Positions 22,613-31,572 of a stretch of 64,000 nt of DNA are shown in pieces (position 1 is the first letter of the stretch; each line of letters opens with the position of its first letter). Source of the DNA: Dactylorhiza incarnata (taxonomy: Eukaryota > Streptophyta > Magnoliopsida > Asparagales > Orchidaceae); the NCBI GenBank assembly GCA_033032865.1, contig JAWHQI010000524.1:558001-622000 (forward strand). The letters run 5' to 3'. The translations under genes and the position numbers were made by a program. Under the pieces are notes generated by a model. The model was given only the letters and a program-made list of their open reading frames with translations. It searched no databases and had not been told where the DNA came from.

Positions 22613-23620
22613 CTCCAGTCCCGCACTGGTCCTGCATTTACTGTTTTTAGTTAGTACTTTCTTTTGCTCCAGTCTCGTACTGGTCCTGCATTTACTTTCT
22701 GCAAATATTCTTTTACTCCAGTCTCGTACTGGTCCAGTTCATTTCTGCACTTTATTTCTTTATTGCCTATGAATTTAGAGTTGACGTGAAGATGGGGCAT
22801 GCCTTCAGCGTCAACCCTAAATAGTGTCGAACTGGCCGCCGCTTGTAGAGCAGAGCGGATAGATCGATGTTTTTGTTTTTCCTTCATTTTCCTATAATTT
22901 AGAGTTGACGTGAAGATGGAGCATTCCTTCAGGGTCAGAACTGGCCGCCGCTTGTAGAGCAGAGCGGATAGATCGATGTTTTGGCTTTTCCTTCTTTATT
23001 GCCCATAATTTAGAGTTGACGTGAAGATGGAGCTTTCCTTCAAAGTCAACCCTAAATAGTGTCGAACTGGCGCCGCTTGTAGAGCAGAGCGGACAGATCG
23101 ATGTTTTGGCTTTTCCTTCTTTATTGCCCATAATTTAGAGTTGACGTGAAGATGGAGCATTCCCAACCCTAAATAGTACCGAACTGGCCGCCGCTTGTAG
23201 AGCAGAGTGGACAGATCGATGTTTTGACTTTTCTTTCTTTATTGCCCATAATTTAGAGTTGGCGTGAAGATGGAGCATTCCTTCAGGGTCAACCCTAAAT
23301 AATACCGAACTGGCCGCCGCTTGTAGAGCAGAATGGACAGATCGATGTTTTGGCTTTTCCATCTTTATTGCCCATAATTTAGAGTTGACGTGAAGATGGA
23401 GCATTCCTTCGGGGTCAACCCTAAATAGTACCGAACTGGTCTCCGCTTGTAGAGTAGAGCGGACAGATCGATGTTTTGGCTTTTCCTTCATTATTGCCTA
23501 TAATTTAGAGTTGACGTGAAGATGTGGCATCCCATCAGAGTTAACCTTAAATAGTGTCGAACTGGTCGCCGCTTGTAGAGCAACGCGGGCGAATCAATGT
23601 TTTGAAGTTTTATTCTTGTA
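22613..23620. repeat. Two tandem arrays (~55 bp and ~120 bp units)
   Basis: 22613-22740 has three ~55-bp units with CTCCAGTCTCGTACTGGTCC. From about 22773 to 23620 there are seven units of ~113-125 bp beginning AATTTAGAGTTGACGTGAAG and containing CCGCTTGTAGAGCAGAGCGG and GATCGATGTTTT. Several minus-strand ORFs here are artefacts. Confidence 0.85.
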
Positions 23621-23635
23621 TTAATGGTAATATAA

Positions 23636-24115
23636 ATTCTACGGGAATATATTGTGCCTTCGAGAAATATTCCTTCGGGAATATATTGTGCCTTCCAGAA
23701 ATATTCCTACGGGAATATATTGTGCCTTCGAGAAATATTCCTACGGGAATATATCGTGCCTTCGAGAAATATTCCTACGGAAATATATCGTGCCTTTGAG
23801 AAATATTCCTACGGGAATGTATTGCGCCTTCGTTATATGTTCCTATGGGAATTATATTGTGCCTCCGACATATGTTCCTTCGGGAATATATTGTGCCTTC
23901 CAGAAATATTCCTACGGTAATTATATTGTGCCTCCGATATATGTTCCTTCGGGAATATATTGTGTCTTCCAGAAATATTCCTACGGGAATATATTGTGCC
24001 TTCGAGAAATATTCCTACGGTAATATATTGTGTCTTCGAGAAATATTCCTACGGGAATATATCGTGCCTTCGAGAAATATTCCTACAGGAATTAAATGTG
24101 CCTTCGGAAAATGTG
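23636..24115. repeat. ~36-bp tandem array
   Basis: About 14 units of GGGAATATATTGTGCCTTC plus GAGAAATATTCCTAC, with variants TTATATGTTCC and CCGACATATGTTCC. ORFs with repeating REIFLREYIVPSRN are artefacts of the array. Confidence 0.9.
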
Positions 24116-24310
24116 CCTTGGAAGGATGTCGGATGGCTGATGAGTTTTACTCTATGGCAACCCGCACGACGGATGGTCTGGGAGGGCAACCCGTGCGAAA
24201 CTAATAGAACTACGCGGGTCTGAGACCGTATGCAGGATGATACAAAGTACGTAGGCGGTGGTCGTGGGAAGACTGTCTAGTCCCAATAAGAGTCCAGATA
24301 TCCCCTCCCT

Positions 24311-24317
24311 TATAAAT
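24311..24317 (+). promoter_or_regulatory. Second TATA-like box in the giant LTR
   Basis: TATAAAT after CCCCTCCCT, about 30 bp before the block conserved between both LTR copies. It could mark an R start if the upstream candidate is not used. Confidence 0.3.
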
Positions 24318-24852
24318 GTTATATTATGTTTGTTTGTTAGTAGGGGTTGGATTATATTCGTGGTTCTAATAACTTGTCTTCAGCACAGGTGACAGGTGCG
24401 GATAAGAGACAACATCCATGTGTAGATGAAGCCACGGAGCAGGCTACGGCAGGTGCAAGTTGTTAAGCCGCATCCCTTTTGTTGTGCCCTACCTTATGAC
24501 ATATATATATCGGCAATGAATCCTTGATGGACATGATTTAATGCGGCAGAGATATGGACATTATTCATACAGGTCTTTAGTTTAAGGTTTCTGTGATAGT
24601 TAATCTTCCACCATAATACTACGTATTCAGCTAAGTGCTATAAAGTGCACTCTTTGATGATGTCTTCCGCTAGAATACTGCTTCCCCACTCTGTTGATGT
24701 GTAGTGACTTTCGCTTAACACCACTCCTAGGCGTGACATCGGAGTGTTCAAGGAAGGGGTTGGAGAAGTTGGTACCTTCACCCTTCGGGATCGCCTCGAC
24801 GTCGTGCTAAAAGGGTGGTGTGCGATAAGATCCCCCGGTCGGACCGCCGATT

Positions 24853-24968
24853 TAGGAACTTCATCCACTTTTATGTTCAAATAGATGAAATTTATTAGGT
24901 GGTTCTTAACAAATAATGGTTTAACCCATGCGTTTACGACCGCCACCACTGTGCCAAATGGAGCCTAA
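24853..24968. mobile_element. Truncated Tourist-like MITE
   Basis: Ends GCCAAATGGAGCC followed by TAA. Its terminal ~35 bp, reversed, match the start of the intact MITE at 30655. The other end is missing and abuts the outer element's LTR, which has also lost its end. A deletion spanning both is likely. Confidence 0.6.
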
Positions 24969-25955
24969 GTTTAAATATATGTCATAAGACAAACTTCTCT
25001 TAAATTTTTAATCTTTAAGAGATCTGATGGTGCTTGGAGCTAATGTTGTGTTGATGCAGATATTTTGTATTTTTAATTTATTAAAAATTGAATAAAATGA
25101 TTTAATATTATAATTTTATGGCATGTATACTTTAGTTCTAGTCATAAAATAAAATTAATTATTTTTATCGTGCCGTACTGTTGTCTTCCTCTCTTCCTTC
25201 CTTCATTTTTTCTTCCTTTCCCTCTTCTCTCTTTCTCCCTCCCACCCCCTTTCCTTCTCCGCCCCCTCTTTTCTTTCTCTTCACTCCCCCTCTTTTTTTT
25301 TTCTCTTCCCCTTCTTTCCCCCTCATATCAGAGAGGAACCCGACAACCCCCTAGTCCTAACTATAGAATAAAATTAATTATTTTTATGGTCCCGTACCGT
25401 TGTCTTACTTCTTTTTTCTTCTTTTTTTTCTTCTTTTTTTCTTCTTTTCCAACTTCTCTCTTTCTCCCGACAGATTTTTGGGTCCGAAGTCCGGACTCCG
25501 ACAAATTTGATCTGGAGAGGAGATCAAATTTGATCTAGAGATCATATTTGATCTCCAGGAGATCATATTTGATCTCCAGGAGATCATATTTTTGAGATCA
25601 GAATATGATCTCCAGGAGATCAAATTTGATCTTGAGAGGATCTTTTAGGCTTTTTTGATATCCTAAAATTCATTTCTATATCCAGAGATCAAAAAATATA
25701 CGTCAGAACTTCTCTTTTCTTAAATCCCGGACTTTAAATTTGGAAACGGACTTCGGACCGAAAAATTTCGCCTTTCTCCCTCTCTCTCCCCCTTTCCTTC
25801 TCCTCCCCCTCTTTTTCTCTCTCTTCCCCCACCCTCTCCCCCCCCTCATAACTCGGCGGCCCCCGTTGTTGATCTCGCCGCCCCTGAGTCAGTGTTATCA
25901 GCACGCCGGTAGCAACTGGACAGTCAATCTCGCCGCCCCTGTCCGCGACGCTGAA
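24969..25955 (+). promoter_or_regulatory. RST1 5' flank: promoter and 5' UTR region
   Basis: AT-rich to 25160, then CT-rich blocks. The phrase AAAATTAATTATTTTTAT..CCGTAC.GTTGTCTT occurs at about 25150-25185 and again at 25366-25404. The CT-rich stretch 25200-25330 is echoed at 25770-25850. Between them is an inverted repeat with palindromes (25467-25775). A CT-rich leader just before the start codon is usual for plant 5' UTRs. No clear TATA was chosen. Confidence 0.4.
25467..25775. repeat. Inverted repeat enclosing a palindromic GATCTCC array
   Basis: The left arm contains TTTTTGGGTCCGAAGTCCG (25480-25498). The right arm contains CGGACTTCGGACC followed by AAAAA (25747-25764). Between them, 25505-25640 holds repeated near-palindromes of about 20-24 bp: AGATCAAATTTGATCT and TGATCTCCAGGAGATCA. 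It resembles a fold-back element. Confidence 0.6.
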
Positions 25956-26357
25956 ATGGAATGTCACTACGCTGCTTTGCTCGAAAAAACTCGCTTGCCC
26001 CAGCCTTCCTTCCAGCGTTTCGCCGTCGTCTCCATCTTCCGGCGCCTCGAGTCCTCCCCCGGAGCCCTCGGCCCAGCCTCCACCACTTGCCACGAAGCCA
26101 TCTCTCAGTGCCTCCGCTCGCATTCTTCCGCCGTTGTTGATCAGGCTGTCCGGGAGCTCTGTCGCCTCGTGGCATCCGGCAACCGCCTTCCCACCTCCGT
26201 CGCGCTTATCGAGCTGCAATCTGCTCTTGAGGGATGCGAGCCGCATTTTGCCCCTGTTTTCGTGAAGGGGATCGGCTTCCTCTGCCGCATCGCCTTCCGT
26301 AATGACGCGTCATGGGTTCGTCACTTCGATCGTGTGGAGCTACACCCCTTTGTCAAG
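25956..26357 (+). CDS. RST1: RST1 exon 1 (N-terminus of RESURRECTION1)
   Basis: 134 codons beginning MECHYAALLEKTRLPQPS and ending HPFVK, with a GTAAGA donor at 26358. Known: RST1 is a ~1,840-residue plant ARM-like/DUF3730 protein related to animal focadhesin. It affects cuticular wax and embryo development and acts with RIPR to link the cytosolic RNA exosome to the Ski complex. Seen: this segment has the family's N-terminal pattern, including LLEKTR.PQPS, FAV.SIF, SPAVVDQ-like (SSAVVDQAVRELCRLV), LQSALEG and VFVKGIGFL. The open frame extends 72 codons upstream to 25740, but that part is Pro/Leu/Ser-rich UTR-like sequence. The Met at 25956 has A at -1 and G at +4 and gives the family N-terminus. 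Exon 2 continues in phase 0. Confidence 0.9.
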
Positions 26358-26819
26358 GTAAGATCGTCTCTCACACATGCGCGCGTGTCTGGTTGCGTTT
26401 TACTAGTAATGTCTTTTCATTTGATCGATATATACGGTAGGTCTGTTAGGTTTAGTTTATCATTTTCTGTGAAATGATTACACGGATCAAACTGCATTGA
26501 ACTGGAGGATGTAAAGTTCAAGGTCCCATCCGTCAATCGGATGTTGAATTCGTGATTACATACTACATCTGAAAATGATTTATTATTATTTAAAGAGCAT
26601 GATATTTTTCATAATATTGTTGATAAAATAAAGCAATTAAAAATATACAATATTTGCTTGAAAAAGTAAATTTCAATGATATCTTTGTGCTGCGAATAAT
26701 TTGTAGACAAACAAGCTATAAATTATCAAGATTTTGCAAAAATGATTTTTCTTTGGTCATGTTTGAACTTCTATTATTTAAAGGTAGGCTAAAATGAAGA
26801 ATTTTGAAAAATAATGAAA
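26358..26819 (+). other. Start of RST1 intron 1
   Basis: AT-rich, no gene or repeat recognised. Intron 1 runs 26358-35739 (9,382 bp) and is described in the entries that follow. Confidence 0.6.
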
Positions 26820-27070
26820 TCATATAAAAAAAAAATACATACATATAACTATATATACTAATATACATACATATGTACATATCCGTGTTTGTAGACACAC
26901 ATATAGATAGATAGATAGAGAGAGAGATGTATATGTGTCTCTTTCTTTCTCTATATACATCTCTCTCTCCACACACACAAATATACATATATATGTACAT
27001 ATCCGTGTTTGTACACACATATAGATAGATAGAGAGATGTATATGTGCGTCTTTCTCTCTCTATATAGAC
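26820..27070. repeat. Duplicated TA/GATA microsatellite block
   Basis: Two copies of a ~130-bp block (about 26867-26985 and 26986-27070) share GTACATATCCGTGTTTGTA, CACATATAGATAGATAG, AGAGATGTATATGTG and CTTTCTCTCTCTATATA. No coding potential. Confidence 0.7.
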
Positions 27071-27545
27071 ACACACACGGGCACACACACACACACGGAC
27101 ACACACACACAGACACACACACACACATTGACACACACACACACACAAGTGACACACACAAGTGACACACACACACACACTAGTGACACACACACAAGTG
27201 ACACACACACACAAGTGACACACACACACGTGACACACACGCATAAGTGACACACACGTCCAAGTGACACACACACACATGTGACACACACACAAGTGAC
27301 ACACACACAAGTGACACACGCACACAAGTGACACACACACAAGTGACACACACACAAGTGACACACACACACGCACAAGTGACACACACACGCACAAGTG
27401 ACACACACACACAAGTGACACACACACACAAGTGACACACACACACAAGTGACACACACACACACAAGTGACGCACACAAAAGTGACACACAAACACACA
27501 CAAAAGTGACACACAAACACACACAAAAGTGACACACATAAGTGA
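27065..27545. repeat. CACACAAGTGACA minisatellite, array 1
   Basis: About 25 AAGTGACA (or variant) units spaced 14-22 bp apart by (CA)n. The minus-strand Cys/Val ORFs here (CVCHLCVC repeats) are frame artefacts of (CA)n. Confidence 0.9.
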
Positions 27546-27842
27546 CTGGAGAGGTGTACAAAATGAATCAAATTAAGGCCTGGAGAGGTGTACAAAATGA
27601 ATCACAAAACAAAATATTACCGCTCGAACTATTAAAAGAAATGAAATATATATATATATATAGTACTCTGTCATATATCGTCTGTGAGATCGCCCGATAT
27701 ATCGGGTAAGACCGATATATCGGGGCCCGAAGACCGATATATCAGGGATATTTTCAAAAATGACATTTTTGCTTAAAATGTCGATGTCGTTGCGTTTTCT
27801 GCCCAAAACCTTTATGTCGGCCGACATGTCGGCCGACATCTA
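27546..27842. repeat. Spacer with 25-bp duplication and strong palindromes
   Basis: CTGGAGAGGTGTACAAAATG occurs at about 27545 and 27580. Then come CCCGATATATCGGG (about 27693), ACCGATATATCGGGG and ACCGATATATCAGGG within 60 bp. Next to array 2 sits TGTCGGCCGACATGTCGGCC and its continuation (about 27814-27840), a double palindrome. Confidence 0.75.
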
Positions 27843-28070
27843 CAACAGTGACACAAGTGACACACACAAGTGACAAACACAAGTGACACACACACATGTG
27901 ACACACACACAAGTGACACACACACACAAGTGACACACACACACACACAAGTGACACACACACACAAGTGACACACACACACGTGAGACACACACACAAG
28001 TGACACACACACACACAAATGACACACACACACACACACAAGTGACACACACACACAAGTGATAGACACG
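27843..28070. repeat. CACACAAGTGACA minisatellite, array 2
   Basis: Same unit as array 1, about 14 copies, same orientation, ending near AAGTGATAGACACGG. A short (CA)n follows at 28088-28105. Confidence 0.9.
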
Positions 28071-28105
28071 GGGCTTTGCCCTCTACGCCACACACACACA
28101 CACAA

Positions 28106-28974
28106 ATACCCCGATCAACTGCGACAGTACCCCGATTACGAGAGGAACGGGGCTCCGTCCCTATCAATTAATTAATGCAGCTTAAAATAAAACACTATCA
28201 ATTAATTAATGCGAAGATTAGTTATACACAACTTTTCAATTTTTTTAAAAAAATCTCATCATTATGCATATATCATGTCAAATCAACTTTAATCAAGTTG
28301 ATGAGTTTAACGGTAGCTTTTTGAAAATACCATTGACATGCCTAATGATAATCTTCCTCGAAAAGACCGATGACATGCCTAATGACAGCCTACCATAGTA
28401 GGTATTGGAGCTCTACTAAAAACTTTTTTGATTTTATGGATTTTCATTATTTTTAATTTAGGGATATGGTGTAATTACTTGAATGGACACTGTATTTTAA
28501 TTTTTTTTAAAATAGATTATAATATATGCTAAGTCATTAGATTAAATCAATAAGGGCATATTTGACAATTTTGAATGTTGCAACTTTTCCCTTTTAATAT
28601 TGTAAAGATATACATGTACTTCATATATTAAAACTCAATATGTATATGCGCGCACGTGTATATATATAGCGCAACAGGACAATAATACATACCATTAGCA
28701 CGGCATTGAAGGTCACTGATACAAAGCTTATTGTGTTTTAAATAATTCATTATAGAGGCGTCCTTTGAGGACTGACCAATTTCTCGGTTTTGAGGTTCAA
28801 TTATGTTTTATTGTTCTTGGGTAGTTCTGAGCTCAGGAGGTTCCTATGCTGGATTGAACCTGGCTAAGTTACATATTCACATTCTAACTAGTTCAATTGG
28901 CTGGACAATTTGCAAAACGTTAAAATATACAATCATTTCGAGTTCTGGAAGCAGCCTCTTCCAAAAATGCATGG
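28106..28974 (+). other. Intron 1, AT-rich stretch without recognisable gene
   Basis: ACTATCAATTAATTAATGC occurs twice (about 28163 and 28193), and GACATGCCTAATGA twice (28336, 28372). Nothing else is supported. The ORF 28803-29141 overlaps a SINE fragment and has no family resemblance. Confidence 0.5.
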
Positions 28975-29065
28975 TAAGGTTTACCTACATTTCACCCTTG
29001 TGGTGGGACCCTTCCCCGGACACTCGCTGCGCGGGGATGCTTTGTGCACCGGGCTGCCCTTTTCA
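28975..29065 (+). mobile_element. SINE fragment, copy 1
   Basis: ~90 bp matching 43288-43380: GTTTACCTACATTTCACCC, GTGGTGGGACCCTTCC, GCTTTGTGCACCGGGCTGCCC. The TTGTGCACCGGGCTGCCC end is typical of a plant SINE family. Confidence 0.55.
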
Positions 29066-29150
29066 TCCATGGGCTAAATTATATTTGATACTTCTTGATG
29101 TCTTTATTGTGGCGGAAAAGACTGCACACTCAAGCAATTGAAAAACTATA

Positions 29151-29687
29151 CAACAACAACACAATAACACTCAAGCCTTTATCCCACTATAGTGGGGTCG
29201 GGCCGGTCAGCTATATGGATCCTTTGTCGCCATTGCGCCCTATCTTTAATCATAGCCTCATTAATACCTAAGTACATCATATCTTCCCTTATAGTTTCAT
29301 TCCAAGTCTTTTTTGGTCTACCCCTCCCCCGTTTAACATGTCTAGTGACTAAACTCTCACAACGCCTAACAGGTGCCTCTAATGGTCTCCTATGTACATG
29401 TCCGAACCATCTTAAACGAGCTTCTCGCATCTTCTCTACACTTGGCGCCACTCCTGTCTTATCCCTGATACATTCATTCCTAATTTTATCTAGTCTCGTG
29501 TGACCACACATCCACCTAAGCATTCTCATCTCCGCGATTCCCATTTTTTGCTCATGTACACCATTCACTGCCCAACACTCAGAACCGTAGAGCATTGCTG
29601 GCTTAATTGCAGTACGGTAAAACTTGCCTTTAAGTTTTAATGGTACTTTACGATCACATAAGATCCCCGGGAAATATCTTGGTCACC
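29151..29687 (-). mobile_element. 5'-truncated RTE LINE insertion with internal deletion
   Basis: Flanked by perfect 16-bp target duplications CAATTGAAAAACTATA (29135-29150 and 29688-29703). It starts (on plus) with (CAA)n, the reversed TTG tail. It encodes on the minus strand the RTE C-terminus (MLYGSECW, RGRPKKTW; ORF 29595-29179), close to the larger copy at 33156-34388. Relative to that copy, ~110 bp corresponding to about 33799-33910 are missing at CCCGGGGATC. Confidence 0.85.
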
Positions 29688-29703
29688 CAATTGAAAAACT
29701 ATA

Positions 29704-31472
29704 ACAAAGAAAAAATTTGAAAGCAGAATTTTAAAGACATGATTTACATGATCCGATGTTTAAGCATAAAATGGGATTCTCACTTGATCATAGAGAAGTT
29801 ATATGCATACTTTTGCTAACCAAAATTTCTATTGGCTCTAGATTCTTATATTTCTTTCTCTTCATGATCATCAATAGCTTTATGCTAACTATTTTGAGTT
29901 GGCTTTGTGAATCCTCTTTCATTTGTTCCTGTTAAGTGTTGATTGCAGTCTTAAATCTAGACTACAAAAATTATCTTCAATAATTTTTATCCAAGCTATA
30001 TTATGTCTATCACAAACCACTTAAATCTATTTCTTATTATCTTATCTTCGATAAATATTACTTGTACTCCTCAAATATACTCATTACTTAATTTATCATT
30101 CCTAATTTTGCCAGAAATCTATGTCAAAATTCTCATTGTGTCACGCTCAACTTAAATAACATGGGATTTTTCATTAAGCATTACTCAAGTCCATTCAACA
30201 TTAGTCAAGCCCATTCAACATTACTTACCTAATTGCAATTTTATAAAATTTAATTTTATGTCTCCTTGATATCCTCTTTATCGTATAATATACTATAGAT
30301 AATTCTTTAGTTTAACCACACAGCCCTAACTCAATAAGTTATATCATCATCTATATGCCATTGTTTTTTAATTGATCAAATGTATTTAAACTTGTTCTGC
30401 ATAGATATCTCATATTCTAATAAGATAGATTGAGGATTCATAATATCATCTCCAAAATTACAGATAGTGCACTCGATATTGTTTTATTTAATTCTAATCC
30501 CTCTATCTATATTTTCATTGTTCTTATTTTTTTACTTGTAGTGAAATATATCATATGCACAAATTATAGACAAAGACACCTCCTTTGTACATCTTTGGTA
30601 GCATCTCCATAACCAATACATTAAATATGGACCCAGTATAGTTCCTTAATGTAAGGCTCTGTTTGGCATGGCGGCGGCGGTCATGAACGCGGTGGTTATG
30701 AACCGTCGTTCGTGAACACCCGACCTCACTTAAGGAACTTCATCTATTTTTATGTTCAAAACTAGTTTTCTTTTCTTAATAGTGGTCATAACCGTTGTCG
30801 GGCCAAACATACATTCTTTGACGGTGGCGTTTTTGTCCAAACTCATCGTATCAAAAACGCCGCGCCAAACGGAGCCTAAGTGACAATCCTCAATTAATTC
30901 TAATACTATTTAATGCTCCATTGCATATATGTTTAAAACTTCAAGATCCCTTCAACAAACACATTTTTTCCTTAAAGCCGCCAAATTAGTTTTCTATTAC
31001 TCAATTATAAGCCTTTTTAAGATCAATAATAACACATGAATATCTTTTTTTTGGTCTTTCTATATTTTTTTATTTGTTTTAACACTATCACTCCTAGATC
31101 TTATTGGCACAAAACCATATTAATTATGAGTTTGACATAATCTTTTTAGTCTATGTTTCACAACTCTCGTAACTTCATGTTTAACTCATACATTTGAATC
31201 ATTTATAATTAGCACAATCTTGAACATTCTACTTATTCTTATAAATTGGTATCTAAATCTTCCATGCTCTTAAAATTCAAAATTTCATTGAAAAATTTGT
31301 CAAACAAACATTTCGGTGCCCCCATTACTCCTCAAAAACTAATTCCACTTTATTTCTCGTGATCATTCTACAATATACCTTTTTATTCTATCAATTATAC
31401 TCTTCCAAAATCTATGTTTCCTTAAAACTATCATTTGATAATATCTCAAAGCTGGGTTCATATTTTTCTTGA
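29704..31472 (-). mobile_element. Highly degenerate LINE relic on the minus strand, interrupted by a MITE
   Basis: On the minus strand, near 31010-31050 the sequence reads a LIDLKKAYN-like palm motif, and near 30436-30456 an FGDDI-like motif. Their order and spacing fit an RTE-type reverse transcriptase once the 222-bp MITE between them is removed. No ORF survives. The stretch is strongly AT-rich with many C-to-T-type changes. The call rests on two short motifs, so a translated alignment is needed. Confidence 0.4.
30655..30876. mobile_element. Tourist-like (PIF/Harbinger) MITE
   Basis: 222 bp with terminal inverted repeats GGCTCTGTTTGGC and GCCAAACGGAGCC (one mismatch) and TAA target duplications on both sides (30652-30654, 30877-30879). 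No coding capacity. A truncated relative sits at 24853. Confidence 0.85.
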
Positions 31473-31572
31473 TGTTTAATCTTCAATTAGGCGTCCTAGA
31501 AAAGTTGATCGTAGGATTTGTGATCGACTTAGGTTTGGAAGTTGGAATATAAGTACGCTAACGGGAAAAGCG

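Larger units (their letters stand above)
3036..24852 (+). mobile_element. Outer chromovirus-like LTR retrotransposon, probably non-autonomous, carrying nested insertions
   Basis: The 3' end of a 5' LTR (3036-3564) is followed by a primer-binding site (3567-3577). At the other end, TTCGGGGACGAAAAT and a TGTAACATCC LTR start (18411) form the usual chromovirus 3' junction. The last ~500 bp of both LTRs match closely (3036-3547 against 24343-24852). Internal sequence belonging to it is 3565-4526 and 17188-18410. It shows no gag or pol and is rich in tandem repeats. The minus-strand element 4527-17187 lies between these two pieces. The left part of the 5' LTR lies beyond the Tat-like insertion, outside the window. 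Confidence 0.6.
18411..24852 (+). repeat. Giant 3' LTR (~6.4 kb) of the outer element, lacking its last bases
   Basis: Begins TGTAACATCCCAAC after the chromovirus-type junction and ends within the sequence shared with 3036-3547. The final ~15 bp seen at 3548-3564 are missing because a truncated MITE abuts. Inside are a 158-bp array, a GC-rich leader with a TATA box, ~55-bp repeats, a ~120-bp array, a ~36-bp array and a second TATA box. Only the 3' end can be checked against the second copy here. The left boundary rests on the TG start and junction motif. Confidence 0.55.

Noticed and set aside
22651..23491. Minus-strand ORFs with repeating KHRSIRSALQAAASS
   Set aside because: Artefact of the ~120-bp array; the unit is not conserved as protein.
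18560..24115. CRISPR-like spacing of repeats
   Set aside because: Eukaryotic LTR with head-to-tail arrays; there are no unique spacers of constant length and no cas genes.
23554..24223. ORFs with repeated REYIVPSRNIPTG phrases
   Set aside because: Artefact of the 36-bp array in the giant LTR.
25740..25955. Upstream 72 codons of the exon 1 ORF as coding
   Set aside because: Pro/Leu/Ser-rich translation of a CT-rich leader. The RST1 N-terminus begins at Met 25956.
26820..28167. Cys/Val-rich minus-strand ORFs up to 214 codons
   Set aside because: Pure translation of (CA)n and AAGTGACA repeats.
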